Shown: positions 47,301 through 57,064, counted from the first letter of the stretch. The stretch: DNA of 64,000 nucleotides from Flavobacterium hydrophilum (GCF_003202405.1 NZ_QJHL01000001.1:372001-436000); one strand, 5' to 3'. The notes: generated by a model not told the origin, from the letters alone. Numbers and translations: made by a program.

Positions 47301-47700
47301 ATTCCAGTTTGTAAAACAGGAAGGTACTACTTTAATGGCATCAACAGGTGCGCAGCCAGGGTACCCTTACAGTACAGCAAATTTTCAGGTTGATGAGTAC
47401 AGAGATTACTTAGCACAAGGAAATGTACTAAGTTCAGGTTTTCAGAATAGTTTTTTCAATTATATAGGATCAAATGCAGCTATCGTAGATGCATCGTATA
47501 TAAAACTTAAAAATGTGAATGCCTCTTATCAGGTTCCTTTAAATGAAGGAACTAAGAAATACATACAAGCCATCCGTCTTTCATTACAGGGTCAGAATTT
47601 AGTAACCTTTACCAGCTACAGAGGACTTGACCCTGAAACACAAGGCTTGGCATTGCCTCCATTGCGTACGATCACTTTTGGAACTCAGTTTACATTTTAA
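44305..47700 (+). CDS. SusC/RagA-type TonB-dependent receptor with STN signalling domain
   Basis: The 1131-residue outer membrane transporter has a signal region (about 29-48). An STN domain (about 57-135, VDIELHNQDIKTLFKTIENKTGLLF) is the signalling part that would contact FecR. A carboxypeptidase-regulatory-like domain spans about 153-232. The SusC linker motif LDEVVIIGYGTTTKRTTTGSVVKI and plug domain follow (about 228-365), with SIRGRNFIAGDNLPFYIIDG and TAIYGSRGANGVVLITTKKG. A barrel ends in TFGTQFTF. It is paired with the SusD-like gene 11 bases after. Confidence 0.96.
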   Translation: MKLRCKTTMFDTEKKSTFFHLSKKTLMIMRISLFHIFLLTCGTHMVFATEMSSQNLETISVDIELHNQDIKTLFKTIENKTGLLFAYQPQIIKDFPKVTTPRGRRSVSDILDLVFQGSNLVYKQVDKNVVIYKKEKTESSTSGKNDMPERDRTLTGKVLDEKGFPLPGVSVLLVGSNKHGVSDFDGQFYIDLPAGKHTLKVAYLGYKTQEVIVENQSSITIKLQPDLAKLDEVVIIGYGTTTKRTTTGSVVKITAEDIEKQPITNILQSLQGRTPGVFVTQTSGYAGSDMNISIRGRNFIAGDNLPFYIIDGIPYIGDDLKEQAQKDQGAQNMDVVRGAQKRTSPLNILNPNDIESIEILKDADATAIYGSRGANGVVLITTKKGKAGKTEFTITTNSGVSEVAHMIKTLDTPTYLNMLQTALNNGGDVADVDSNGIAITDWDPNAYTNWQEKLIGGTANFNNYSGSLKGGNDTTNFLLSAAYHKETTVVPGDFSYDKFSTNFNVNHSTLDKKLKIGASVLFSTDHNQLPFFDITNYAIGTAPNRPLYNADGSYYWSPDYFSDINPLAALGKRVDDKGINLITSVSLQYEIAKGLSIKTDLGYGRAQMLTKQYMPGSASNHVYDEANGYDTSRSYTTSTNNTNNFTIDPQLNYTTQLWKGNLTALVGGSWQDRKAEMPTYLNASQYSADNLIGNVGAAETISASNASSEYKYISLFSRVNYNIENKYILNLNFRRDGSSKFGANNRFGNFGSVGGAWIFTEEKFLKDNLWLSFGKIRSSYGEIGSDEIGNYRYVDTYDTRTYGNGNPSMAATKIANPNIKWGLTKKFEVALDLSFLKDRISFTTAYYKNTSSNQLVDYTLSPQAGFTSYTANLPAEVENQGWEFTLGTTNIRTKDLTWSTSFNISTNSNKLAKFDGIEFTSYYSQYVVGRPLSSRYLYTYTGNTNGEPQFKDVNGDGRISRGLADTKVGDREYYGPTYPQYYGGISNTISYKAFTLDFLFQFVKQEGTTLMASTGAQPGYPYSTANFQVDEYRDYLAQGNVLSSGFQNSFFNYIGSNAAIVDASYIKLKNVNASYQVPLNEGTKKYIQAIRLSLQGQNLVTFTSYRGLDPETQGLALPPLRTITFGTQFTF

Positions 47701-47711
47701 TTCTACTAATC

Positions 47712-49088
47712 ATGAAAAATTTTTCTATTAAATATACCTATATCTTTTCGTTTTTTCTTTTAACAGGACTTACAGGCTGTGATGATATGCTTGACGTTGA
47801 CCTTCCGGTTAACGAATTATCATCTGAAAATGTATATGTTTCTGATCCAACTGCAGAAGCTGCTGTCAATGGAATTTACCAAAGCATGGTTGCCAGCGTT
47901 TATTATGATAATTTGCATAGAATTCTTGGACAGACAGCTGATGAGTTAATCCCCCGAACAGGTATTGCAAATGTTTATAGTTCTAATGAAATTCCGGATA
48001 TCGATGGGAGTATAGGTACTATGTGGACAGAATTGTACAAAACAATTTATAATGCCAACAATGTTATTGAAGGAGTTACTAAAAGCACTACACTTAATCC
48101 TGTAAAAAGTAAACAATGGATTGCTGAAGCAAAATTTCTACGCGCCTATTCACATTTTTATCTAACTAATCTTTGGGGAAACGTACCATTGATATTGACT
48201 ACAAATATAGATGTTACGGCTTTGGCACCACAATCTTCTCAGGAAGCGGTTTACACCCAGATTTTGCTTGATTTGACTGATGCCTCAAAAGATCTTCCAA
48301 CTAACTACAGTAATTATAATGATGGAGAAAGAATAAGAGCTACAAAATGGGCTGCAGAAGCATTATTAGCAAGGGTAAATCTTTATTTAAGAAGATGGAG
48401 TGCAGCAGAGATTCATGCATCTGCCGTAATAAATGAGACCGGTACCTACAAAATAATTACCGGATTGACAGATTCGAATAATCCATTTATTGCAGATAAT
48501 GATGAAGCTATCCTTCAGATACCTTATTATAATGTTAATTATACTTATGAAGGAACTGCTGTATTTGGAACCGGAGGAACTTATTTACTAAGAAAAGGAA
48601 ATGCCCTTTTTGAAGCAGGTGATGATCGAAAAACAAAATGGACAATTGATATCCGAGACAGAGTAACTAATGCTTTTATAGGCATTGCGCCAAGAAAATA
48701 TAAAGCTAATTTTGGACAATCTATCAACGAACGCTCAACTGTACTCAGACTGGCAGAACTTTATTTGATAAGAGCCGAAGCAAGGGTAAAATTAAATAAT
48801 ATTACCGGCGCACAACAGGATATTGATGTAATCAGAAACAGGGCTTTATTAGGCAACACTACATTAACAGACTCCAATCAACTCCTTGAATTAATTGCTA
48901 TGGAAAGAGAAAGAGAACTGTTTGCCGAAAATGGCCACCGATGGCTGGATCTTAAAAGAAGCGGTAACATTGATCAGATTCTTGGATCAGTTAGCGATAA
49001 AATCTGGAAAAGCACGGACAGTCTTTATCCAATTCCGGAAACGGCTATTCGATCTAATCCTTCCTTAATTCCAAATCCGGGATACTAA
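47712..49088 (+). CDS. SusD/RagB-like substrate-binding lipoprotein
   Basis: The 458-residue surface lipoprotein (lipobox LTGC, Cys23) forms the lid of the SusC transporter. The SusD pattern is present: helical TPR-like segments including WIAEAKFLRAYSHFYLTNLWGNVPLIL (about 136-162) and ATKWAAEALLARVNLYLRRW. The C-terminal part is ELIAMERERELFAENGHRWLDLKRSG (about 394-419) with the ending DSLYPIPETAIRSNPSL. The length is modest for the family, a size often seen for peptide-binding members. The ligand is unknown; nearby peptidases suggest peptides rather than glycans. Confidence 0.95.
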   Translation: MKNFSIKYTYIFSFFLLTGLTGCDDMLDVDLPVNELSSENVYVSDPTAEAAVNGIYQSMVASVYYDNLHRILGQTADELIPRTGIANVYSSNEIPDIDGSIGTMWTELYKTIYNANNVIEGVTKSTTLNPVKSKQWIAEAKFLRAYSHFYLTNLWGNVPLILTTNIDVTALAPQSSQEAVYTQILLDLTDASKDLPTNYSNYNDGERIRATKWAAEALLARVNLYLRRWSAAEIHASAVINETGTYKIITGLTDSNNPFIADNDEAILQIPYYNVNYTYEGTAVFGTGGTYLLRKGNALFEAGDDRKTKWTIDIRDRVTNAFIGIAPRKYKANFGQSINERSTVLRLAELYLIRAEARVKLNNITGAQQDIDVIRNRALLGNTTLTDSNQLLELIAMERERELFAENGHRWLDLKRSGNIDQILGSVSDKIWKSTDSLYPIPETAIRSNPSLIPNPGY

Positions 49089-49153
49089 CTAATTCAAATA
49101 ATTTACTCAGGAATGTTTTATAAAAAAAGCATTCCTGAGATTTTAATAACACT

Positions 49154-50101
49154 ATGGAAACAACAATTGTAAGAGTTGAGGACTTGTCACATCAATATAG
49201 TAAGGATTGGGCAATACAAAATATAAATTTTGAAATCAAAGAAAACAGGATTCTGGGGCTTCTGGGCTCTAATGGTGCCGGAAAATCGACTACTATGAAT
49301 ATCCTTTGCGGGGTTTTAAACCAGACTCACGGAAATATTTTTATTGATGGGATTAATCTAAAAGAAAACCCTGTTGAAGCTAAAAAACTAATCGGATTTT
49401 TGCCCCAAACTCCGCCTTTGCATTTAGATTTAACGGTAAATGAATATTTAATTCATTGTGCAGAATTGCGCCATGTCAAAAAAGAAGATTTAAAAAATGC
49501 GGTTGAAAAAGCCAAAGAAAAATGCGGAATTGCACATTTCAGCCACCGATTAATTAAAAACTTATCCGGCGGATACAGACAGCGTGTGGGAATTGCACAA
49601 GCTATTATTCACGAGCCAAAACTCGTGGTTTTAGATGAGCCAACAAACGGATTAGATCCAAACCAAATTTTAGAAGTAAGAAACTTAATTAAAAAAATTG
49701 CCAAGGATAAAGCCGTAATATTTTCTTCACACATTCTTTCTGAAGTTCAGGCAACCTGTCAGGATATCAGAATGATTGAAAACGGACACATGGTTTTTTC
49801 GGACACTCTCGAGGCTTTCAATAATTATATAGAAGCTGATAAATTGACTGCAAGCTTTGAAAATCCGCCCGCAATTGCTGAATTAACAGCCATTCCCCAA
49901 ATTTCTCATGCAGTATATCTTTCCCCTAAAAAAGTTCAGATCACTTTTAATGGCACACAGGAAGTTGCTGAAAAAATTGTATCGCTAAGCGTCTCTAACA
50001 ACTGGAAATTACGTGAGATTCAATTCGAAAAAGTATCTCTGGATGAAATTTTTGCCCAATTATCAAAAAAAGCACCTTCTAAAAACGCCATTCCTTCTTA
50101 A
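49154..50101 (+). CDS. ABC transporter ATPase (GldA-like)
   Basis: The 315-residue ATPase has Walker A GSNGAGKST (38-46), the Q-loop near LPQTPP, signature LSGGYRQ (137-143), Walker B with DEPTNGLDP (161-169) and the switch His in FSSHILSEVQ. It is of the class that pairs with ABC-2 permeases; its closest look is to GldA and other flavobacterial homologues. It lies 11 bases before the fused permease gene, so both form one transporter. Confidence 0.93.
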   Translation: METTIVRVEDLSHQYSKDWAIQNINFEIKENRILGLLGSNGAGKSTTMNILCGVLNQTHGNIFIDGINLKENPVEAKKLIGFLPQTPPLHLDLTVNEYLIHCAELRHVKKEDLKNAVEKAKEKCGIAHFSHRLIKNLSGGYRQRVGIAQAIIHEPKLVVLDEPTNGLDPNQILEVRNLIKKIAKDKAVIFSSHILSEVQATCQDIRMIENGHMVFSDTLEAFNNYIEADKLTASFENPPAIAELTAIPQISHAVYLSPKKVQITFNGTQEVAEKIVSLSVSNNWKLREIQFEKVSLDEIFAQLSKKAPSKNAIPS

Positions 50102-50112
50102 AAATCAAACAA

Positions 50113-52380
50113 ATGAAAACAATATACAGAATTGCTAAAACAGAGCTCAATACCATGTTTTATTCGCCGGTTGCGTGGGTGGTTTTAGTCATATTTTCTA
50201 TCCAGTCCAGCTGGAAATTTTTCGACTCGGTACAACGTTTTGAAAAAGCACAAAAAATTGGAGAAAGCATTGGCAATTTGTCGCAATATGTTTTTTCGGG
50301 CTTCAATGGATTGTATACTGAAATGCAAAATTATTTGTACTTATATGTCCCTCTTTTAACAATGGGGTTGGTGAGCCGTGAAATTAACAGTGGTTCCATT
50401 AAACTTCTGCTTTCTTCCCCTATAAAAATTAAGGATATCGTACTAGGAAAATATTTAGCCATTGTTACCTATTGCCTGTTATTTGTCGCTATACTGGCAC
50501 TTCAGGTTATAATTGCATACTTTTCTATTGAAAATTTAGACTTAACATTTGTTCTTTCTGGACTTATTGGCTTGTATCTACTGGTTTCTACTTATGCAGC
50601 TATTGGTCTTTTTATGTCCTGCCTTACTTCTTACCAGGTTGTGGCAGCTATTAGTACATTAGTTGTTTTGGCTGGTTTAAATTTTATTGGAAAATTATGG
50701 CAGGATGTCGAATTTGTAAAAGACATCACTTATTTTCTTTCCATCGCAGGCCGTGCCAATGAAATGCTTGAGGGACTAATTATAAGCAAAGATGTATTTT
50801 ACTTTATACTTGTAAGCGGTCTTTTCATTGGTCTGAGCATCTACAAATTAAAAACCGGAAGAGATGCTCAGAAAACTTCTAAAAGAGTTTTAAATTATAC
50901 TTTATTAGTGACTGTAGTTCTTACACTTGGATACATTACTTCACGAGCTCCGCTGACATTTTATAAGGATATGACGCGTACTAAAAGCAGAACGCTGACC
51001 AAAAATAGTTTAGATATCGTCAAAAAAATAGAAGGCCCCATTAAGTTAACAACCTATGTAAACTTATTAGATGTTAACTATCACGTGGCCATGCCTTATT
51101 CTCAAAATCAGGATATTTCCAGTTTTGAAAACTACACCCGCTTTTTACCGCAAATGCAAATAGAATATGTCTATTATTACGATACTTCAAATAATGAGGC
51201 TTTATATGCGCAAAATCCGGGACTAAATGATAAACAGCTGGCCGAAAAAATGATTGAAACGCAGGATTTAAAACTCAAAAAATTATATTCTCCTGCTGAA
51301 ATCAAAAAGTTGATTGATTTGAAACCAGAGCAAAACCGAGTGGTTAGAGTGCTGGAATACAATGGAAAGAAAACATTTTTAAGAATGTATGATGATTTGT
51401 TTAAAGCGCCGAGCGAAAAAGAAATTTCTGCAGCCTTAAAACGTTTAGTGGTTCCGGCTCCTAAAATTGTTTTGGCAACGGGAAACCTGGAGCGCAGTAT
51501 TGACAAAATTGGAGACAAAAATTACAAGACAGGATTTAATGAAATTACCTTTCGATATTCATTAATCAATCAGGGATTTGATGTTGCTGCAGTTGATATT
51601 AATGCAATGAATATTCCGGAACAAACCAATATTTTAGTCATAGCCGACCCAAAAACGCAATTGAGCCAGGGGGCTGTTGACAGAATTACAAAATATATAG
51701 ATGAAGGAAAAAATCTAATTCTTCTGGCAGAACCGGAAACCAATTCGACTTTAGCAGTAATAACAGATAAATTAGGTTTAAGCTATACGAAACAAGCTTT
51801 GGTTCAGGAAAGTGAAACCAATGCTCCGGATTATCTGGTTACAGATCTACAAAAAAATAGTGATCCGAATAGTGTTAGATTTAGTAAAACCCGTAATAAC
51901 AATCCAATTCCGTTTTTAGGCAGCAGCGGCATTAAAATTAATAAAGATGCCGGTTTTAAAGTAACGCCACTTTTAAAAACCAATAAGCAGCCTGCATGGG
52001 AATCTCAAACAGCCATTACATCTATTTCAGAGGATTTGAAAAAGCAGCCTTCATCAACTGCAGTTCCCCTTGTAGTATCGCTAACCAGAAACAGTAATGG
52101 TAAAGAACAAAAAATTATTATTTCAGGTGATGCTGATTTTATGGGCAATGCCGAGTTAAGCAGAGGAGGTTCCGGAACATTTCAGTTTTTCACAGATATT
52201 TTTAGCTGGTTCAGTAATTACGAATTTCCAATTGATACAACACGTCCGGAAAGCATTGACAACAAAATAACCATTAATGCTAATCAGGTTTTAATTAATA
52301 AAATTGTCTTCATCGGACTATTTCCTTTATTAATCATATTAAGTGCTGCCTTTATTTTAATTAGAAGGAACAGAAGATAA
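50113..52380 (+). CDS. Fused GldF-GldG-like ABC permease
   Basis: The 755-residue protein joins two units. Residues 1-245 are an ABC-2 permease like GldF (AKTELNTMFYSPVAWVVLVIF, GLVSREINSGSIKLLLSSPIKIKDIVLGKYLA, six membrane segments). From about 258 a GldG-like (ABC_transp_aux) region follows: one membrane helix, a large periplasmic domain with FYKDMTRTKSRTLTKNSLDIVKKIEGPIKLTTYVN, and a final helix (about 731-750). In F. johnsoniae gldF and gldG are separate gliding genes. Here the context is a peptide-use locus, so a gliding role is doubtful. Confidence 0.88.
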   Translation: MKTIYRIAKTELNTMFYSPVAWVVLVIFSIQSSWKFFDSVQRFEKAQKIGESIGNLSQYVFSGFNGLYTEMQNYLYLYVPLLTMGLVSREINSGSIKLLLSSPIKIKDIVLGKYLAIVTYCLLFVAILALQVIIAYFSIENLDLTFVLSGLIGLYLLVSTYAAIGLFMSCLTSYQVVAAISTLVVLAGLNFIGKLWQDVEFVKDITYFLSIAGRANEMLEGLIISKDVFYFILVSGLFIGLSIYKLKTGRDAQKTSKRVLNYTLLVTVVLTLGYITSRAPLTFYKDMTRTKSRTLTKNSLDIVKKIEGPIKLTTYVNLLDVNYHVAMPYSQNQDISSFENYTRFLPQMQIEYVYYYDTSNNEALYAQNPGLNDKQLAEKMIETQDLKLKKLYSPAEIKKLIDLKPEQNRVVRVLEYNGKKTFLRMYDDLFKAPSEKEISAALKRLVVPAPKIVLATGNLERSIDKIGDKNYKTGFNEITFRYSLINQGFDVAAVDINAMNIPEQTNILVIADPKTQLSQGAVDRITKYIDEGKNLILLAEPETNSTLAVITDKLGLSYTKQALVQESETNAPDYLVTDLQKNSDPNSVRFSKTRNNNPIPFLGSSGIKINKDAGFKVTPLLKTNKQPAWESQTAITSISEDLKKQPSSTAVPLVVSLTRNSNGKEQKIIISGDADFMGNAELSRGGSGTFQFFTDIFSWFSNYEFPIDTTRPESIDNKITINANQVLINKIVFIGLFPLLIILSAAFILIRRNRR

Positions 52381-52491
52381 AATCCCCTTTTGGTGTCGTT
52401 GAAAATGATATTCGATCTGTTTTTGTTCCCCAATCAAAATACATCCGAATTGATTTTTTAACGGCAGCTATTGGATAAAAAAATAAAAAAA

Positions 52492-55302
52492 ATGACTAAA
52501 AAAAATATCATCTTTGGGATTCTGCTGCTGTCTTTTCACGGTGCATTCTCTCAATTCAAAACCACAATTCCGCTGGATAAAAATGTTATAACCGGAAAAC
52601 TTAAAAACGGTTTAACGTATTATATTCTGCATAACGAAGAGCCAAAAGACAGAGCGAGTTTTTACTTCGTTCAAAACGTTGGTGCCATACTGGAAGATGA
52701 CAATCAAAACGGACTGGCGCATTTTCTGGAACATATGGCATTTAATGGAACCGAGCATTTTAAAGGCAAAGGTATCATTAAAATGTTAGAAAAAAACGGA
52801 GTAACTTTTGGTAAAGATATTAATGCTTATACAGCTCAGGACGAAACGGTTTACAACATTAGCACTGTTCCTGTAACCAACGAAAAACTGATTGATTCTA
52901 CCCTTTGGGTTTTACACGACTGGTCAGGATCCTTATCTTTAACTGATGCAGAAATCGATGCAGAAAGAGGTGTTATCCGTGAAGAATGGAGAACAAGAAG
53001 AACGAGTGATTTCCGCTTAAAAATGCAGACCGATCCCGTTTTGTACAAAGGATCGAAATACGGTAAAAGAGATGTGATTGGCGATTTGGATATCATCAAT
53101 AATTTCAAATATGCCGAATTACGTAATTACTATAAAAAATGGTACAGACCCGATTTACAAGCCGTAATAATAATTGGGGATATCGATATAAAGGTCATGG
53201 AGCAAAAGGTTAAAGCAATTTTTTCCGATATTCCTTTACCGAAAAAAGCAGTGGAGAGAACCTATGAAACAATTCCGAAACATGACGAATTGTATTTTGG
53301 AACCGCTTCAGATAAAGAAGCTTCTTCAACGGTTATCACTTTGCGATATATCACGGACGAACCGCTTGTAAAAGACAGTGTTGTAACGCGTAAAAACGTT
53401 TTGAATTCTTTTTATACCAGTATATTAAACAATCGTTTCAAAGAATTACTCCTAAAAAATCAGGGGGCAAGTCTGAATTTAAGCAACTATTTCAGCGGAA
53501 TTTCCAGATTAAATACAACTTATAATATTTCGGCTTCAGCCAAAAAAGGAAAAACGCTGGAAGCATTTGAAGAAGCCTACACAGAAGCTGAACGCCTAAA
53601 ACGTTTTGGTGCAGTACAAGCCGAATTAGACCGAACAAAAAAGCTTTTTATAAGTTCTTATGATGATTTTATCAGTAACAAAGATAAAATTGACAATGAA
53701 ACATGGGCAGATAAATTAACTGATTATTTCTTAAAAGCAAAACCATTTCTATCACCTGAAGAAGATTATAAACTGATTGTGGGTATTATAAAAAGTCTTT
53801 CTCTGGAGGAATTGAACGCTTACGCAAAAACGATTCAGAAACCAGCCAATCAGGTGGTTCTAATAACAGGTTCTGAAGATGAAAAAAATAGTTTTCCGAC
53901 CAAAGAAGCTGTTGTTGACGTAATCAAAAAGGTAGAAAGCAAAACCTTGGAACCTTACACGAAAAAAGAAAATAATGCACCTTTGATCGAAAAGGAATTG
54001 AAGCCCGCTGCCATCAAAAAAACATTTGAAGTTGCCGGAGTAAAGGATGCAAAAGGTTATATTTTAGAAAACGATGCCAAAATAATTGTGCTTCCAACAA
54101 CTTATTCTCAGGATCAGATTGTTTTCTCTGCTTTTTCAAAAGGAGGTAAATCTTTAGTAAAAACAGAGGATTTAAATTCTGCAGAAATTGCAACTACACT
54201 TGCAAAATCATCTGGATTAGGAAAATTTGATAATTTAGCTTTAAAAGAAAAGCTGACAGGAAAAGTAGCGCAGTCATCTCCTTTTATTGGAGAAAATACG
54301 CAGGGGTTCCAGGGAGGTTCCAATAAAGCAGATTTTGAAACAATGCTTCAATTGCTTTATCTTTCTTTTGAAGCACCCCGTTTTGACATAAATATTTTTA
54401 ATATTCTAAAGGAACAATATAAAAACCGCTTAGAAACTATCAAAAAGGATAACGGAAGTGCTTTTAATGACACAGTTGATTTAGCAAATTCAAATCACAA
54501 TCCAAGAACTTTTCTGTTCAACGATAAATTCCTGGAAGCGATTGACCTGAAAAAAGCAGAAAACATCTACCGTGACCGATTTAAAAACGCGGCTGATTTC
54601 ACATTTATTTTTGTAGGGAACGTTCCGGAATCAGGTTTGGAACTAATTCAGAAATACATAGGGAATCTAAAATCAAATCCGGCATTAAAAGAGAATTATG
54701 TCAATCATAATATTGAACCGAAAAAAGGAAAAACTGTAGTGCACTTTAAACGCCCGATGGAAGTTCCTAAAACCACTGTTTATTTAAACCTAACTGGTAA
54801 AACTGAGTACAGTAAAGAAAATGCAATAAATATATATGTAATTGGTCAATTATTATCCAAACGATTCCTCCAGACTATCAGAGAAGAAGAGGGCGGAAGT
54901 TACGGAGTAAATGTAGGCGGAACTTTAGAACAAATTCCAGTACCAACTTACAGCCTGGCACTAACCTTTGATTCTAATCCTGAGAAACAGGAAAAATTAA
55001 TGCAGATTGTCTGGAAAGAATTAAATTATTTGAAAACGGTTCCGGTTAATGCCAATGATTTGGAAGACATCAAAAAAGCACTACTTAAAAACAGGGAAGA
55101 ATCACTGAAAACCAATTCTTTTTGGAACAGCACCCTTTATAACAACAGCTTAAATCAGATTCCATTTTTACAGGATGACGAGTATAAAAATTTAATCTCA
55201 AAAATTAACCAAAAAACTATTCAGCAGTTTAGTAAACAAATGCTGGACAGTTCAAGCAGCGTTGAAGTAATTATGAGTCCTGAAAATACATCTGGAAAAT
55301 AG
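52492..55302 (+). CDS. M16-family zinc peptidase
   Basis: The start is ATG 52492, since the longer frame begins at TTG and adds seven basic residues before MTKKNIIFGILLLSFHGAFSQ, the signal peptide. The 936-residue protein has the inverted zinc motif H77-F-L-E80-H81 (HFLEHMAFNG) with the distal Glu in DAERGVIREEWRTRR. Two M16 domain pairs follow, the second (from about 525) catalytically inactive. M16 enzymes degrade unfolded proteins or oligopeptides in the periplasm. It follows the ABC genes and precedes an M28 peptidase. Confidence 0.92.
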   Translation: MTKKNIIFGILLLSFHGAFSQFKTTIPLDKNVITGKLKNGLTYYILHNEEPKDRASFYFVQNVGAILEDDNQNGLAHFLEHMAFNGTEHFKGKGIIKMLEKNGVTFGKDINAYTAQDETVYNISTVPVTNEKLIDSTLWVLHDWSGSLSLTDAEIDAERGVIREEWRTRRTSDFRLKMQTDPVLYKGSKYGKRDVIGDLDIINNFKYAELRNYYKKWYRPDLQAVIIIGDIDIKVMEQKVKAIFSDIPLPKKAVERTYETIPKHDELYFGTASDKEASSTVITLRYITDEPLVKDSVVTRKNVLNSFYTSILNNRFKELLLKNQGASLNLSNYFSGISRLNTTYNISASAKKGKTLEAFEEAYTEAERLKRFGAVQAELDRTKKLFISSYDDFISNKDKIDNETWADKLTDYFLKAKPFLSPEEDYKLIVGIIKSLSLEELNAYAKTIQKPANQVVLITGSEDEKNSFPTKEAVVDVIKKVESKTLEPYTKKENNAPLIEKELKPAAIKKTFEVAGVKDAKGYILENDAKIIVLPTTYSQDQIVFSAFSKGGKSLVKTEDLNSAEIATTLAKSSGLGKFDNLALKEKLTGKVAQSSPFIGENTQGFQGGSNKADFETMLQLLYLSFEAPRFDINIFNILKEQYKNRLETIKKDNGSAFNDTVDLANSNHNPRTFLFNDKFLEAIDLKKAENIYRDRFKNAADFTFIFVGNVPESGLELIQKYIGNLKSNPALKENYVNHNIEPKKGKTVVHFKRPMEVPKTTVYLNLTGKTEYSKENAINIYVIGQLLSKRFLQTIREEEGGSYGVNVGGTLEQIPVPTYSLALTFDSNPEKQEKLMQIVWKELNYLKTVPVNANDLEDIKKALLKNREESLKTNSFWNSTLYNNSLNQIPFLQDDEYKNLISKINQKTIQQFSKQMLDSSSSVEVIMSPENTSGK

Positions 55303-55429
55303 AACTTCAGCACACATTTTTATTTTATTAGTTAAAGGAGGCTGTCCTTTGCCAGACAGCCTTTTTAATTATTAATTTCTATTATCTGATATGCAGGTAA
55401 TTATTTTCGAATCAATTCAAATTAGAACT

Positions 55430-56899
55430 ATGAAGAAAAAAATTATACTATTACTTATAGCGTGTAGTGAAATTGTTTTTTCGCAGACATTCAAAAAACC
55501 GTTGATTTCTGCTATAAAAGAAAAAGATCTTAAAACAGATCTTTATCAAATGGCAGCAGATCATTTTAATGGGCGGGAAGCAGGAACATTGGACGAACTT
55601 AAAGTTTCTGCATGGCTGGCTGAGAAAGCAAGAGAAGCAGGCATGTTGCCTGCGGGAGATGACGGCACTTTTTTTCAGTTTTTTGATCTTTACAGACATC
55701 AGGTTACGCCAAACACAAAAGTAAGTATTGGTCAGAAAAGCTATAAATTATGGGATGAGGTTTTAATAGCGGAAACTACAAATAATAAAGTTGACGCACC
55801 GTTGTTGTATCTCGGTTCCGCTTCAATTAAGGAAATAGAATCTGCTGATGTTAAAGGAAAAGCTGTTGTCATACTTGCATCAAAAGAAGGAATCTCAGAT
55901 AATATCTCACTTTTTGACCGACGCTATCCAGGTTTTGTTAAACAGAAGTATTATGAGTCGTTAGCTTATAAAGGAGCCGCAGCACTTATAATTGTTGCTG
56001 ATGCATTAGGAGAAGAAAGCTGGTCTCAGGTAGAACCGCAAATGAAGAGAGGTGTTTACGGAATTGAAGGTATGCGCGATAAAATCCCTGTGCCCCCCAG
56101 AATGCCAACTTTTTGGATGCATAATGATCAACTCGAATTTTTAAAAACTACTAAAGCGAACCTTACAGCTGAAGTGATTTCAGAAACCTATAAATATCCT
56201 TCTGTAAATGTTGTCGGAAAAATTGAAGGAACTGATTCTAAACTTAAGAATGAATATGTTATTTTCAGTGGTCATCAGGATCATGACGGTATCAGACAAA
56301 AGTATGGTCAGGATTCTATTTATAACGGAGCAGATGATAATGCCAGTATGTGTGTCGCAATGCTTGCTATTGCAAGGGCTTACAAAAAGCAGCCTGGAAA
56401 AAGATCGGCATTATTTGTATTTCATGGATCTGAAGAACGAGGTTTGTTAGGCTCAAACTGGTATGCATCGCATCCTACTGTCCCTCTGAAAGATATTACT
56501 GCAGTATTAAATGGTGATATGATAGGCCGAAATGAACTGAATCAGGCAGCACTTTTGGGATCTACTGCACCGCACAAAAATTCAAATGAATTGGTTGATG
56601 CTGCTTTAAAGGCCAATAATGAGGGGCCAAAATTTGAGCTGGATAAGTTTTGGGACAAACCGGAACATCCTGAATATTTTTACCTTCGTTCAGATCATGT
56701 TTCTTACGTGAATAAAGGTATTCCTTCTGTTTTCTTTACCAGTGTTCTGCACAATGAATACCATACTCCAATGGATGAATCAGAAAATATTGATTACGCA
56801 AAATTGTACAAAATGACAGAATGGATCTATAGAACAGGATGGATTTTGTCTAATGAAATCGAGAGACCTAATTTTTTACCAAAAGATAAAAGAAAATAA
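55430..56899 (+). CDS. M28-family zinc aminopeptidase
   Basis: ATG 55430 opens directly into a signal peptide (MKKKIILLLIACSEIVFSQ), so the 13 extra codons upstream are left out. The 489-residue protein has a PA-like insert (about 120-240) and an M28 domain. Zinc ligands appear in order: SGHQDHDG (H282, D284), YNGADDNASM, EERGLLGS, NGDMIGRNE and LHNEYHTPMDE. Members remove N-terminal residues from peptides. It is the last gene of the unit, completing stepwise breakdown of imported or periplasmic peptides. Confidence 0.93.
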   Translation: MKKKIILLLIACSEIVFSQTFKKPLISAIKEKDLKTDLYQMAADHFNGREAGTLDELKVSAWLAEKAREAGMLPAGDDGTFFQFFDLYRHQVTPNTKVSIGQKSYKLWDEVLIAETTNNKVDAPLLYLGSASIKEIESADVKGKAVVILASKEGISDNISLFDRRYPGFVKQKYYESLAYKGAAALIIVADALGEESWSQVEPQMKRGVYGIEGMRDKIPVPPRMPTFWMHNDQLEFLKTTKANLTAEVISETYKYPSVNVVGKIEGTDSKLKNEYVIFSGHQDHDGIRQKYGQDSIYNGADDNASMCVAMLAIARAYKKQPGKRSALFVFHGSEERGLLGSNWYASHPTVPLKDITAVLNGDMIGRNELNQAALLGSTAPHKNSNELVDAALKANNEGPKFELDKFWDKPEHPEYFYLRSDHVSYVNKGIPSVFFTSVLHNEYHTPMDESENIDYAKLYKMTEWIYRTGWILSNEIERPNFLPKDKRK

Positions 56900-57064
56900 A
56901 AGTCTGGGATAAAAATTGAAGTGAAAGTGATTTTAAAAGTGTCATAATTTTAGAAAAAAATCATTATTGTTAATACATTATAAACATACATTGGTTTTTC
57001 ATTTATTTTATTTAGGAAGTATTTTGAATTAGTAAGCTTATACAACTAACTTGAAAAACCTTAT

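Noticed and set aside
50113..52380. Gliding motility locus
   Set aside because: Only the transporter part resembles Gld proteins; none of the other gliding or T9SS machinery genes are nearby, and the fused form sits among peptide-use genes.
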